5,453 nt of DNA, from contig JAUHYJ010000294.1 in the NCBI GenBank assembly GCA_030425785.1, positions 1 through 5,453 on the forward strand, given 5' to 3'. A program made the position numbers and the translations under genes. The notes beneath the pieces are model-generated. The model was not told the origin of the DNA, made no database searches, and saw nothing but the letters and a program-made list of their open reading frames with translations. Positions 1-5,453 of the stretch are shown here, piece by piece. The stretch comes from Acidimicrobiia bacterium. Lineage in GTDB: Bacteria; Actinomycetota; Acidimicrobiia; Acidimicrobiales; Ilumatobacteraceae. Numbering within the stretch: the first letter of the stretch is position 1; each line of letters begins with the position of its first letter.

Positions 1-1581
1 CCGGCCGCGGCGTTCGACGTGCCCGGAATCGTGCGGGTGACCATCCATCACGACCGGGCGAACGTGGCGAGCGGTCGGGTGCCGGCGCGGCTCGGCTTCG
101 CGTGCGATGGCGAGTCGCCCGACGAGATCGTGGCGCCCGGCGAGTCGCTGCCGGCGAGCTGGCCCGTCGACGGCACGACCGGGTACGAGTTCATCCGTGA
201 CGTCGATCATCTGCTGCTCCCGGGTGCCGCCGAGCCCGTCGTGACGCGTCGCTGGGTGGCGGACGCGGCCGACGATCGCGCGTTCCACACGCTCGAGCAC
301 GAGGCGAAGCGCGAGGTGATCCGGGGCGGGCTCGCACCGGACGTGGAGCGTCTCGTCCGACTCGCCGGATCGATCCTCGACGACGACCACCGTCACGACG
401 ACGACCACGATGACGCGATCGCGATCGAGGTGCATCGGCTGATCACCGACCTCCCGCGCTACCGGACGTACCTGCCGGACGACCCCGAGGCTGCTGCCCT
501 GATCGGACGGATCGGTGACGGTCCGGTGGCACGCGCGATCCTGTCGCCGTCGACGCCCGCCGAACACGAGCTCCGGACCCGCTGGCAGCAGCTGACCGGC
601 CCCGTGATGGCCAAAGGCGCGGAGGACCGTGCGTTCTACCGATATCTGCGCCTGGCCTCGCTGTGCGAGGTCGGCGGTGACCCGGGTGCGTTCGGCCTCG
701 ACGCCGCGCGCTTCCACGCCGCGAATCGTGAGCGGGCCGAACGCTCGCCACGGGCGATGACGGCGGCATCGACCCACGACACGAAGCGGTCGAGCGACGT
801 GCGCGCGTGGTCGACGGCGTTCGTCTGGATGCTCGCAGCGGGCGACGATCTGGCCGAGTGGTGGCGGGCGTCGGTCCGGGCGTCGTCGTCGGTCGCCGGC
901 GTCGACCGCGTCGCCGCGACGCTCGCCGTCCAGACCGCGGTGACGACGCCGGGGCTCGACGTCGAACGCCTGCACGCCTATCTGGTGAAGGCACTGCGTG
1001 AGGCGGCGATCCACACGACCTGGGAGCACCCCGACGCGGTGTACGAGGAACGGCTGGTCGCACTCGCCCGCTCGGCGCTCGGCGCCGCCGCAACGATCGC
1101 CGACGACCTCGCCCCGCTCGGGCGGGCGATGTCGCTCGTGGCGACGACGCTGCAGCTCACGTGTCCGGGCGTGCCCGACGTGTACCAGGGTGCGGAGGGG
1201 TTCACCCATCGACTGGTCGACCCGGACAATCGTGTGCCGCCCGCCTGGTCCGCGCTGTCCGAGGCGGTGTCCGACTCGCGCTCGGTCGCCGAGCTCTGGG
1301 CGGCCGGAGACGACGCGGTCAAGCCGGTGCTCGTGCGGACGTTGCTGTGGCTGCGCCGCCGTCGCCCGGACGCCTTCCCCGGCGGTGCGTACGAACCGAT
1401 CGAGGTCGACGACGACGTCACCGTCGCGTACCGGCGCGGCGACGAGGTGGTCGTGGCGGTGCGCCGGGACGGCGCACCGGTCGGCCCGATCGCCCTGCCG
1501 CCGGGTGAGTGGAGTGACGCGCTCGGCGGCGACGACCGCCCCGGTCTGCCGGTGGCCGTGTTCGAGCGGTCGACGAACTAG
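1..1581 (+). CDS. treY: Maltooligosyltrehalose synthase (TreY)-like, 5'-truncated by window edge
   Basis: The reading frame is open from base 1 to a TAG at 1579-1581. It gives 526 residues, against about 700-800 for full TreY, so roughly the first third lies upstream. TreY (GH13, cytosolic) isomerises the reducing-end alpha-1,4 linkage of maltooligosaccharides into a trehalosyl unit. Family signatures seen (fragment numbering): LPASWPVDGTTGYEF at 50-64, TGPVMAKGAEDRAFYRYLRL at 199-218, EVGGDPGAFG at 223-232, STHDTKRSSDVRA at 257-269 with the third catalytic Asp at 260, and CPGVPDVYQGAE plus LVDPDNR at 388-411. The GTG at position 19 is internal, because the frame and its GC-rich third positions continue to base 1. 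Oddities: the expected nucleophile segment (R-I/V-D-H) reads RVTIHH at 12-17, and the expected V-E-K-I-L-A acid segment reads PDEIVA at 40-45, so catalytic competence is uncertain. A D/H-rich stretch sits at 127-138. The gene converges on treZ with overlapping stops. Confidence 0.9.
   Translation, partial: PAAAFDVPGIVRVTIHHDRANVASGRVPARLGFACDGESPDEIVAPGESLPASWPVDGTTGYEFIRDVDHLLLPGAAEPVVTRRWVADAADDRAFHTLEHEAKREVIRGGLAPDVERLVRLAGSILDDDHRHDDDHDDAIAIEVHRLITDLPRYRTYLPDDPEAAALIGRIGDGPVARAILSPSTPAEHELRTRWQQLTGPVMAKGAEDRAFYRYLRLASLCEVGGDPGAFGLDAARFHAANRERAERSPRAMTAASTHDTKRSSDVRAWSTAFVWMLAAGDDLAEWWRASVRASSSVAGVDRVAATLAVQTAVTTPGLDVERLHAYLVKALREAAIHTTWEHPDAVYEERLVALARSALGAAATIADDLAPLGRAMSLVATTLQLTCPGVPDVYQGAEGFTHRLVDPDNRVPPAWSALSEAVSDSRSVAELWAAGDDAVKPVLVRTLLWLRRRRPDAFPGGAYEPIEVDDDVTVAYRRGDEVVVAVRRDGAPVGPIALPPGEWSDALGGDDRPGLPVAVFERSTN
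379..414 (+). other. Asp/His-rich low-complexity stretch in TreY-like protein
   Basis: Twelve consecutive residues (fragment 127-138) consist of nine Asp or His-flanking acidic residues, three His and one Arg-containing position: the pattern reads DDDHRHDDDHDD. It is encoded by repetitive GAC/CAC codons. It falls between the conserved KREVIRGGLAPDVERL helix and the LPRYRTYLP segment, where the family has a variable loop. It could be a solvent-exposed linker or could bind divalent metal; only the composition is directly visible. Confidence 0.7.
1578..1581. other. Overlapping stop codons of convergent treY and treZ (CTAG)
   Basis: The palindromic tetramer CTAG supplies TAG for the plus-strand treY at 1579-1581 and TAG for the minus-strand treZ at 1578-1580. 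The two coding regions therefore overlap tail-to-tail by four bases. No space is left for a terminator between them, so each transcript must run into the antisense of the other gene, or terminate inside it. Confidence 0.95.
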
Positions 1582-3377
1582 TCGGACACGACGAGCGCAG
1601 CCGTCCATCCGGCGAGCCGCACCTGGCCGTCGCCGGACGAGCTGGCCCCGTCACCGCCCCAGTCGGCGTCGTCGGAGGTGAATCGGAGCTCACCGTCCGC
1701 CGGGACGCCGACGGTGTCGCCGCCGAGGTTGACGAGCACGGTCGCCGTCGCGCCGCCCGACCGGCGCACGATCCGCATGACGTCGCCGACGGTGTCGACG
1801 GACTGGTCGGCCGCCGGGTCGGTGATCACTGCGACCTCCCGTCGCAGTGACAGGAGGCGGGTGTACATGGCCTCGAGCCGCGCCGCGCGTTCGTCGCGCT
1901 CGACCATCGACGGGTCGAGGATCGCCGACGTGAACGTGGCCGGGTCGCCGGGCTCGGGCACCTCGACCGACCAGTCGGCGCCCGCGAACTCGGCTCGGCG
2001 GCCCTCGTTGGTGCCGCGCAGGACCTCGGGGTCGGTGTGGTCGACGAAGAACGGGAACGGCGCCCGCTCGCCGTATTCCTCGCCCTGGAAGAGCATCGGG
2101 GTGTAGGGCGACAGCAGCACCGCCGCCGGCATGAGTCGGCGCCGGGCCGGGGTGACCAGTGCGTCCGGGCGATCGCCGGCGGGCCGGTTGCCGACCTGGT
2201 CGTGGTTCTGGTCGTAGGCGACGAACCGGTTCGGCGCGGCGTCGACCGCGGCGCCGTGTCGTCGCCCGCGGGCGCGCGACACCTGGCCCCGGAACTTCCA
2301 CCGGTGTTCGACGGTGTCGGCGAGCTCGGCGGCCGTGCCCGCGTAGTCGACGTAGTACGAGTGGCGATCGCCGGTGGTGGCGACCCGCAGCGAGTGGTGG
2401 ACGTCATCGCACCACACGGCGTCGAACCCGTCGCCGAAGCGTTCGGCCGGCGCCAGGCGGCGCGGGTCGTTGTCGGCCGACTCGGCGATCAGGACGATGT
2501 CGCGGCCGGCGTCGACCGCTGCGGCCCGCGCCGCCGAGGTGATCTCGGCCCAGAAGGGACGTGCCGTCGTGTCGACGATGGCGTGGATCGCGTCGAAGCG
2601 GAACCCGTCGAGGTGGAAGTCGCGGACCCAGCGGACGACGTTGGTGACGAAGTAGTCGCGCACCGCGTCGCTGCCCGACTCCATGACGTTGAGGGCGGCG
2701 CCCCATGGCGTCGAGACGGCATCGGTGAAGTACGGCCCGTACCGGCCGAGCACGTTGCCCTCCGGGCCCATGTGGTTGTAGACGACGTCGAGCGCCACGG
2801 CCAGCCCGTGGGCGTGCGCGGCGTCGACGAACGCTGCGAGTCCGTCCGGGCCGCCGTACGACTGCTGGACGGCGAACGGGAACACGCCGTCGTAGCCCCA
2901 GTTGCGGGCACCGGGAAAGGCGTTGACGGGCATCAGTTCGATCGTGGTGACGCCGAGGGCTGTGAGTCGTTCGAGTTGGCCGATCGCCGATGCGAACGTA
3001 CCGCCGGGCGTGAACGTGCCGACATGGAGCTCGTAGAGCACGGTGTCGTCGAGTCCGTGGCCGCGCCAGGCGTCGTCGGTCCAGACGAAGGTGGTCGGGT
3101 CGACGACGGCCGACCGCCCGTGCACGCCCTCGGGCTGCCACCCCGACGCCGGGTCGGGCAGCGGGTCGCCGCCATCGAGCGAGAACGCGTAGCGGTCGCC
3201 GTGCCCGACGCCGTCGACGTCGACCGACCAGTACCCACCACCGGCGGACGTGAGCTCGTGCGATGCGCCGTCGAGCACGACCTCGACCCGCTCGGCGTCG
3301 GGCGCCCAGACGCGGAAGCGTGTTCGTCCGCCGTCGACGGTTGCGCCCGCGGGTGTGACCTCGATCGGCTCGACCAT
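1578..3377 (-). CDS. treZ: Maltooligosyltrehalose trehalohydrolase (TreZ)
   Basis: This 599-residue protein has the usual TreZ length (about 560-600). TreZ (GH13, cytosolic) hydrolyses the alpha-1,4 bond next to the terminal trehalosyl unit made by TreY, releasing trehalose. An N-terminal CBM48/E-set-like domain (about 10-95, FRVWAPDAERVEVVL at 21-35) is followed by the GH13 barrel: YELHVGTFTPGGTF at 115-128, NWGYDG at 159-164, DVVYNHMGPEGN at 197-208, DGFRFDAIHAI at 257-267 with nucleophile Asp262, LIAES at 296-300 with acid Glu299, and the TreZ-typical QNHDQVGNR at 390-398 with Asp393. SPYTPMLFQGEEYGE (423-437) and a beta-sandwich C-terminus follow, with a Gly/Ser/Asp-rich loop near 568-586. 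All catalytic residues are present. The ATG (complement of 3375-3377) is the only start giving the full N-terminal domain. No spaced Shine-Dalgarno is visible, so translation may be leaderless. The gene is divergent from hbd and convergent with treY. Confidence 0.96.
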   Translation of the reverse strand: MVEPIEVTPAGATVDGGRTRFRVWAPDAERVEVVLDGASHELTSAGGGYWSVDVDGVGHGDRYAFSLDGGDPLPDPASGWQPEGVHGRSAVVDPTTFVWTDDAWRGHGLDDTVLYELHVGTFTPGGTFASAIGQLERLTALGVTTIELMPVNAFPGARNWGYDGVFPFAVQQSYGGPDGLAAFVDAAHAHGLAVALDVVYNHMGPEGNVLGRYGPYFTDAVSTPWGAALNVMESGSDAVRDYFVTNVVRWVRDFHLDGFRFDAIHAIVDTTARPFWAEITSAARAAAVDAGRDIVLIAESADNDPRRLAPAERFGDGFDAVWCDDVHHSLRVATTGDRHSYYVDYAGTAAELADTVEHRWKFRGQVSRARGRRHGAAVDAAPNRFVAYDQNHDQVGNRPAGDRPDALVTPARRRLMPAAVLLSPYTPMLFQGEEYGERAPFPFFVDHTDPEVLRGTNEGRRAEFAGADWSVEVPEPGDPATFTSAILDPSMVERDERAARLEAMYTRLLSLRREVAVITDPAADQSVDTVGDVMRIVRRSGGATATVLVNLGGDTVGVPADGELRFTSDDADWGGDGASSSGDGQVRLAGWTAALVVSD

Positions 3378-3383
3378 CCCGCC

Positions 3384-3389
3384 AGTCTG
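3384..3389 (-). promoter_or_regulatory. Possible -10 element for treZ (leaderless)
   Basis: On the minus strand the hexamer CAGACT is followed by six bases (GGCGGG) and then the treZ ATG. The spacing would place a transcription start at or next to the start codon, as in the leaderless mRNAs common in Actinomycetota. The hexamer matches TANNNT at only two of the three specified bases and there is no visible -35 box. Confidence 0.25.
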
Positions 3390-3465
3390 TCAGCGAACGT
3401 GGCGGGTCGGCGGCGGTGTCGTGATGCGATCGCACGACAACCGCCCGCCTCGGTGCCGGATCAGG

Positions 3466-3471
3466 CAGAAT
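3466..3471 (+). promoter_or_regulatory. Possible -10 element for hbd (leaderless)
   Basis: CAGAAT lies nine bases before the ATG at 3481 and three before the in-frame ATG at 3475. If it is a -10 box, transcription would start near 3478-3481, which favours leaderless translation from 3481. The competing reading is that AGGCAG at 3463-3468 is a weak ribosome binding site, which would favour the ATG at 3475 (six-base spacing). Confidence 0.25.
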
Positions 3472-3474
3472 CGA

Positions 3475-4347
3475 ATGCCTATGACGAAGACGATCGAACG
3501 TGTGGGAGTGGTCGGGTGCGGCCTGATGGGGTCGGGCATCGCCGAGGTCTGCGCCCGCGCCGGGCTCGACGTGATGGTCCGCGAGGTGAACGAGGCGGCG
3601 GCCGAGGCCGGACGCGCCCGGCTCGTGAAGTCGCTCGACCGCGGCCTCAGCGCCGGCAAGATGACCGAGGAGCAGCGAGACGCGGCGGTGGCCAAGCTGT
3701 CGTTCACGACCGACATCGGCGAGCTCGCCGATCGCGACCTCGTCGTCGAGGCCGTGGTCGAGGACGAGGTGATGAAGGTCGACATCTTCCAGCAGCTCGA
3801 CCGGGTGGTCACCTCCGACGACGCGATCCTCGCCAGCAACACGAGCTCGATCCCCATCATGAAGCTCGGCACCGCCACCCAGCGGCCCGAGCAGGTGATC
3901 GGCATCCACTTCTTCAATCCGGTGCCGGTGTTGGCGCTCGTCGAGCTGGTCACCAGCCTCATGACGAGCACAGAGACGACGACGCGATCCGACTCGTTCG
4001 CGACCGACGTGCTCCACAAGCGCGTGATCCGCAGCCAGGACCGTGCCGGCTTCATCGTGAACGCCCTGCTGATCCCGTACCTGCTGTCGGCGATCCGGAT
4101 GATGGAGTCCGGGTTCGCCTCGAAGGAGGACATCGACACCGGCATGATCGAGGGCTGCAGCCACCCGATGGGGCCGCTCAAGCTCACCGACCTGATCGGC
4201 CTCGACACCACCCTCGCGGTCGCGGAGAGCCTCTACGAGGAGTTCAAGGAACCGCTCTACGCGCCGCCACCACTGCTGTCGCGCATGGTCGACGCCGGCC
4301 TGCTCGGCCGCAAGGCCGGCCGCGGCTTCTACGACTACCAGCGATGA
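3475..4347 (+). CDS. 3-hydroxybutyryl-CoA dehydrogenase (FadB2/Hbd family)
   Basis: The protein is 290 residues from ATG 3475, or 288 from ATG 3481, matching the family's usual 280-290. It catalyses NAD(P)-dependent interconversion of 3-hydroxyacyl-CoA and 3-oxoacyl-CoA (short chain) in the cytosol, in beta-oxidation, butyrate/PHB or aromatic-degradation routes. Counting from 3481, the N-terminal Rossmann motif VGVVGCGLMGSGIA spans 8-21. The catalytic set is Ser119 (ASNTSS), His143 (GIHFFNPVP), Glu155 (VELVTS) and Asn194 (GFIVNALL); the His-Glu spacing of 12 is as in the family. The C-terminal helical domain carries SHPMGPLKLTDLIGLD (227-242), PPPLLSRMV and the closing GRKAGRGFYDY. The open frame extends upstream to 3250, but that part is antisense to treZ and lies outside the family homology. 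The two adjacent ATGs cannot be separated by sequence alone. It is likely co-transcribed with the WYL gene 20 bp downstream. The gene symbol is left blank because fadB2, hbd and paaH cannot be told apart here. Confidence 0.94.
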   Translation: MPMTKTIERVGVVGCGLMGSGIAEVCARAGLDVMVREVNEAAAEAGRARLVKSLDRGLSAGKMTEEQRDAAVAKLSFTTDIGELADRDLVVEAVVEDEVMKVDIFQQLDRVVTSDDAILASNTSSIPIMKLGTATQRPEQVIGIHFFNPVPVLALVELVTSLMTSTETTTRSDSFATDVLHKRVIRSQDRAGFIVNALLIPYLLSAIRMMESGFASKEDIDTGMIEGCSHPMGPLKLTDLIGLDTTLAVAESLYEEFKEPLYAPPPLLSRMVDAGLLGRKAGRGFYDYQR

Positions 4348-4367
4348 CGCGCCACACGATCTGACCG

Positions 4368-5297
4368 ATGGCCGACCGCGTCGAACGACTCACGAACCTC
4401 CTGGCGTTGCTGCTCGAGACGCGCGAACCGCTGTCGCTCGTCGCGATCGCGGGTGCGCTCGACGGGCAGTACCCCGACAAGCAGGGTGCTCGGCGGGCCG
4501 CGTTCGAGCGCGACAAGGCCGCGCTGCGTGAGATCGGCGTGCCGATCGAGCAGGAGATCGTGCCGGGCGGCGAGTACGCCGGCCAGACCCGCTACTGGAT
4601 CGACCGCAAGCGCTACGAGCTCCATGGCCTCGACCTCGACGAGGACGAGACGCGGGCGCTGCAGGTCGCGATGGCCGCCACCCGCCCCGGTTCGACCTCG
4701 GGGCAGGAGGCGCTCTGGAAGCTCGGTGGGGGCTCGGTCGACCACGGCTCGGCGGTGACCGCGGTCGTTCCCGACCTGCCGGCCCTGCCGGTGTTGCGCG
4801 ACGCGGTCGTCGGCGGCCGCTCGGTCACGTTCCGATACCGCGACGTCGAGCGCCGCGTCGACCCGTGGGGTGTGCTGCTGCAGACCGGGTTCTGGTACCT
4901 GGTCGGCCACGACCACGAGCGTGACGCGCGGCGCACGTTCCGCATCGACCGCATCGACGGGAGGGTCGCGCTCGGCGACGAGGTCACCGCCCCGCGCCCG
5001 GACGACTTCGACCCGGCGACGGCCGTGCCCGGCGACCCGAAGCTGATCGGGGTGACCGGCGACGTCTCGCACGCCCAGGTCCGGATCGCACCCCAGCGTG
5101 CGGGCGGTGTCGTGCGCGAACTGGGTGATGATCGCGTCGTCGCCCGCGGCGACGACGGGTCGGTCGTCGTCGAGGTGCCGTGTGCCAACCTGCCGGCGTT
5201 CCGCTCGTGGGTGCTGGGCTTCCTCGACGACGCCGAGGTGCTCGGCCCCGCCGAGGTCCGCGCCGACCTCGTCGGCTGGCTCGAGGGGATCGCATGA
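4368..5297 (+). CDS. PafB-like HTH/WYL-domain transcriptional regulator
   Basis: This 309-residue protein has the standard architecture and length of actinobacterial WYL regulators. A winged helix-turn-helix occupies about 1-80 (RVERLTNLLALLLETREPLS at 4-23, then FERDKAALREIGVPIE at 46-61, the PafB-type signature). The WYL domain is at about 140-207, with the W-Y-L triplet at 176-178 in GFWYLVGHDHERDARRTFR and FRIDRIDG at 191-198. The C-terminal WCX region ends in WVLGFLDDAEVLGPAEVR. In mycobacteria PafB pairs with PafC to activate the LexA-independent DNA-damage response, and other WYL proteins sense nucleic acid or small ligands. The ligand and regulon of this one are unknown. The ATG at 4368 begins the conserved N-terminus; no clear Shine-Dalgarno precedes it and hbd ends 20 bp upstream. 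No proteasome genes (pup, pafA) are in the window, so a strict pafB assignment is not supported. Confidence 0.92.
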   Translation: MADRVERLTNLLALLLETREPLSLVAIAGALDGQYPDKQGARRAAFERDKAALREIGVPIEQEIVPGGEYAGQTRYWIDRKRYELHGLDLDEDETRALQVAMAATRPGSTSGQEALWKLGGGSVDHGSAVTAVVPDLPALPVLRDAVVGGRSVTFRYRDVERRVDPWGVLLQTGFWYLVGHDHERDARRTFRIDRIDGRVALGDEVTAPRPDDFDPATAVPGDPKLIGVTGDVSHAQVRIAPQRAGGVVRELGDDRVVARGDDGSVVVEVPCANLPAFRSWVLGFLDDAEVLGPAEVRADLVGWLEGIA

Positions 5298-5306
5298 GCG
5301 GTCGTC

Positions 5307-5453
5307 GTGGCCCCCGCAGCGCCGGCGATGCAGCCGCCCGACGCATCGGTGATGCCGCAGATTCCGTTGATGGACGGCCCGGCTGGCGGCGCGGCGATCC
5401 CGTCTCCCTCCGACGCCGGCAACATGGATGCCGACAACACGGACGCCGGCGAC
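5307..5453 (+). CDS. Start of an unidentified protein with low-complexity N-terminus, 3'-truncated
   Basis: The frame of the WYL gene reopens directly after its TGA and stays open to the window end. From GTG 5307 it encodes 49 residues starting MAPAAPAMQPPDASV, rich in Pro, Ala, Met and Asp, ending in a DAGNM/DADNT/DAGD repeat. Third codon positions are almost all G or C, as in the neighbouring genes, which supports this frame. GAGCGG at 5296-5301 is a plausible ribosome binding site five bases upstream; ATG 5328 is an alternative start. A competing start is ATG 5294, overlapping the WYL stop as ATGA behind GAGGGG (5283-5288). Its frame is also open to the end but is Arg-rich with mixed third positions, as expected of a shadow. 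In many Actinomycetota a second WYL gene (pafC) follows pafB, but no WYL or HTH residues have appeared by the window end, so the function is unassigned. Confidence 0.45.
   Translation, partial: MAPAAPAMQPPDASVMPQIPLMDGPAGGAAIPSPSDAGNMDADNTDAGD
5412..5453 (+). repeat. 15-bp tandem repeat encoding a D-A-[GD]-N-[MT] pentapeptide
   Basis: Units: GACGCCGGCAACATG at 5412-5426, GATGCCGACAACACG at 5427-5441, and GACGCCGGCGAC at 5442-5453 (cut by the window end). Units 1 and 2 differ at three of 15 positions. The period is a multiple of three, and in the GTG 5307 frame it reads DAGNM, DADNT, DAGD. The array may continue beyond the window. Confidence 0.75.

Larger units (their letters stand above)
3378..3474. 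promoter_or_regulatory. Divergent intergenic region between treZ and hbd
   Basis: These 97 bp separate two divergent start codons and must hold promoters for both genes unless hbd is transcribed from elsewhere. A 10-bp perfect palindrome, TGCGATCGCA, lies at 3425-3434 at the exact centre. It extends imperfectly to GTNNTGCGATCGCANNAC at 3421-3438 and is a candidate operator. No convincing -35 hexamer is seen on either strand. The palindrome's core is made of common high-GC words, so a regulatory role is an inference. Confidence 0.5.

Noticed and set aside
19..21. GTG at 19 as the start of the treY-like gene.
   Set aside because: The frame is open and G/C-ended upstream to base 1, and the protein would lack the N-terminal part of the catalytic barrel, so the gene continues beyond the window.
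1..110. Frameshift as the explanation for the missing nucleophile motif in the TreY-like protein.
   Set aside because: A one-base insertion at 36-40 would give RVDHP, but the resulting frame is Arg-rich without TreY-like residues, whereas the existing frame has strong G/C third positions throughout. An assembly error cannot be fully excluded.
1540..1640. Bidirectional terminator at the treY/treZ junction.
   Set aside because: I could see no GC-rich hairpin followed by a T-run; the sequence is coding on both sides up to the overlapping stops.
3427..3433. GCGATCGC-like core as a cyanobacterial HIP1 element.
   Set aside because: The genes and codon usage are actinobacterial, and similar words (for example near 415-426) arise by composition.
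3250..3474. Upstream extension of the Hbd protein to the first in-frame start at 3250.
   Set aside because: The extra 75 residues overlap the 5' part of treZ in antisense and precede the Rossmann motif, which in this family begins within about ten residues of the start.
2037..4364. A 775-codon open frame on the plus strand across treZ and into hbd, and a 586-codon antisense frame at 2404-4164.
   Set aside because: Both run antisense or out of frame to genes with clear catalytic motifs. Their products are Arg/His/Val-rich with no recognisable domain, as expected from scarce stop codons at high GC.

Overview
This is a GC-rich window (roughly 70% G+C by eye) with strongly G/C-ending codons. It contains an actinobacterial-type trehalose pathway and a PafB-like WYL regulator. 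This suggests a high-GC Actinomycetota genome. The protein sequences look to me most like Acidimicrobiia (Ilumatobacter-like), but that placement is an impression and not a computed result.

Layout: (1) Positions 1-1581, plus strand, hold the C-terminal 526 residues of a maltooligosyltrehalose synthase (TreY) family protein whose N-terminus lies outside the window. (2) Positions 1578-3377, minus strand, hold a complete maltooligosyltrehalose trehalohydrolase (TreZ, 599 aa). The two genes converge and their stop codons overlap on a shared CTAG. (3) Positions 3378-3474 are a short divergent intergenic region with a central imperfect palindrome and possible promoter elements for both flanking genes. 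(4) Positions 3475-4347, plus strand, hold a 3-hydroxybutyryl-CoA dehydrogenase (FadB2/Hbd type). (5) Positions 4368-5297, plus strand, hold a PafB-like HTH/WYL transcriptional regulator, 20 bp downstream and probably in the same transcript. (6) From about 5307 to the window end, plus strand, there is the start of a further coding region of unknown function with a low-complexity N-terminus that includes a pentapeptide repeat.

Functionally, TreY converts the reducing end of maltooligosaccharides or glycogen chains to a trehalose linkage and TreZ releases free trehalose; together they form the OtsAB-independent TreY/TreZ route. The Hbd protein belongs to short-chain acyl-CoA metabolism and has no evident link to trehalose. 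The WYL protein is probably a ligand- or DNA-responsive regulator.

The most noteworthy signal is in the TreY-like protein. At the positions where the family carries its GH13 nucleophile (Asp) and general acid (Glu), the sequence reads Thr and probably Asp (or a shifted Glu). The rest of the family signature, including the third catalytic Asp, is conserved. With the unusual convergent treY/treZ arrangement, this raises the possibility of an altered or non-catalytic TreY. I see no mobile element, CRISPR array, RNA gene or clearly novel multi-gene system.
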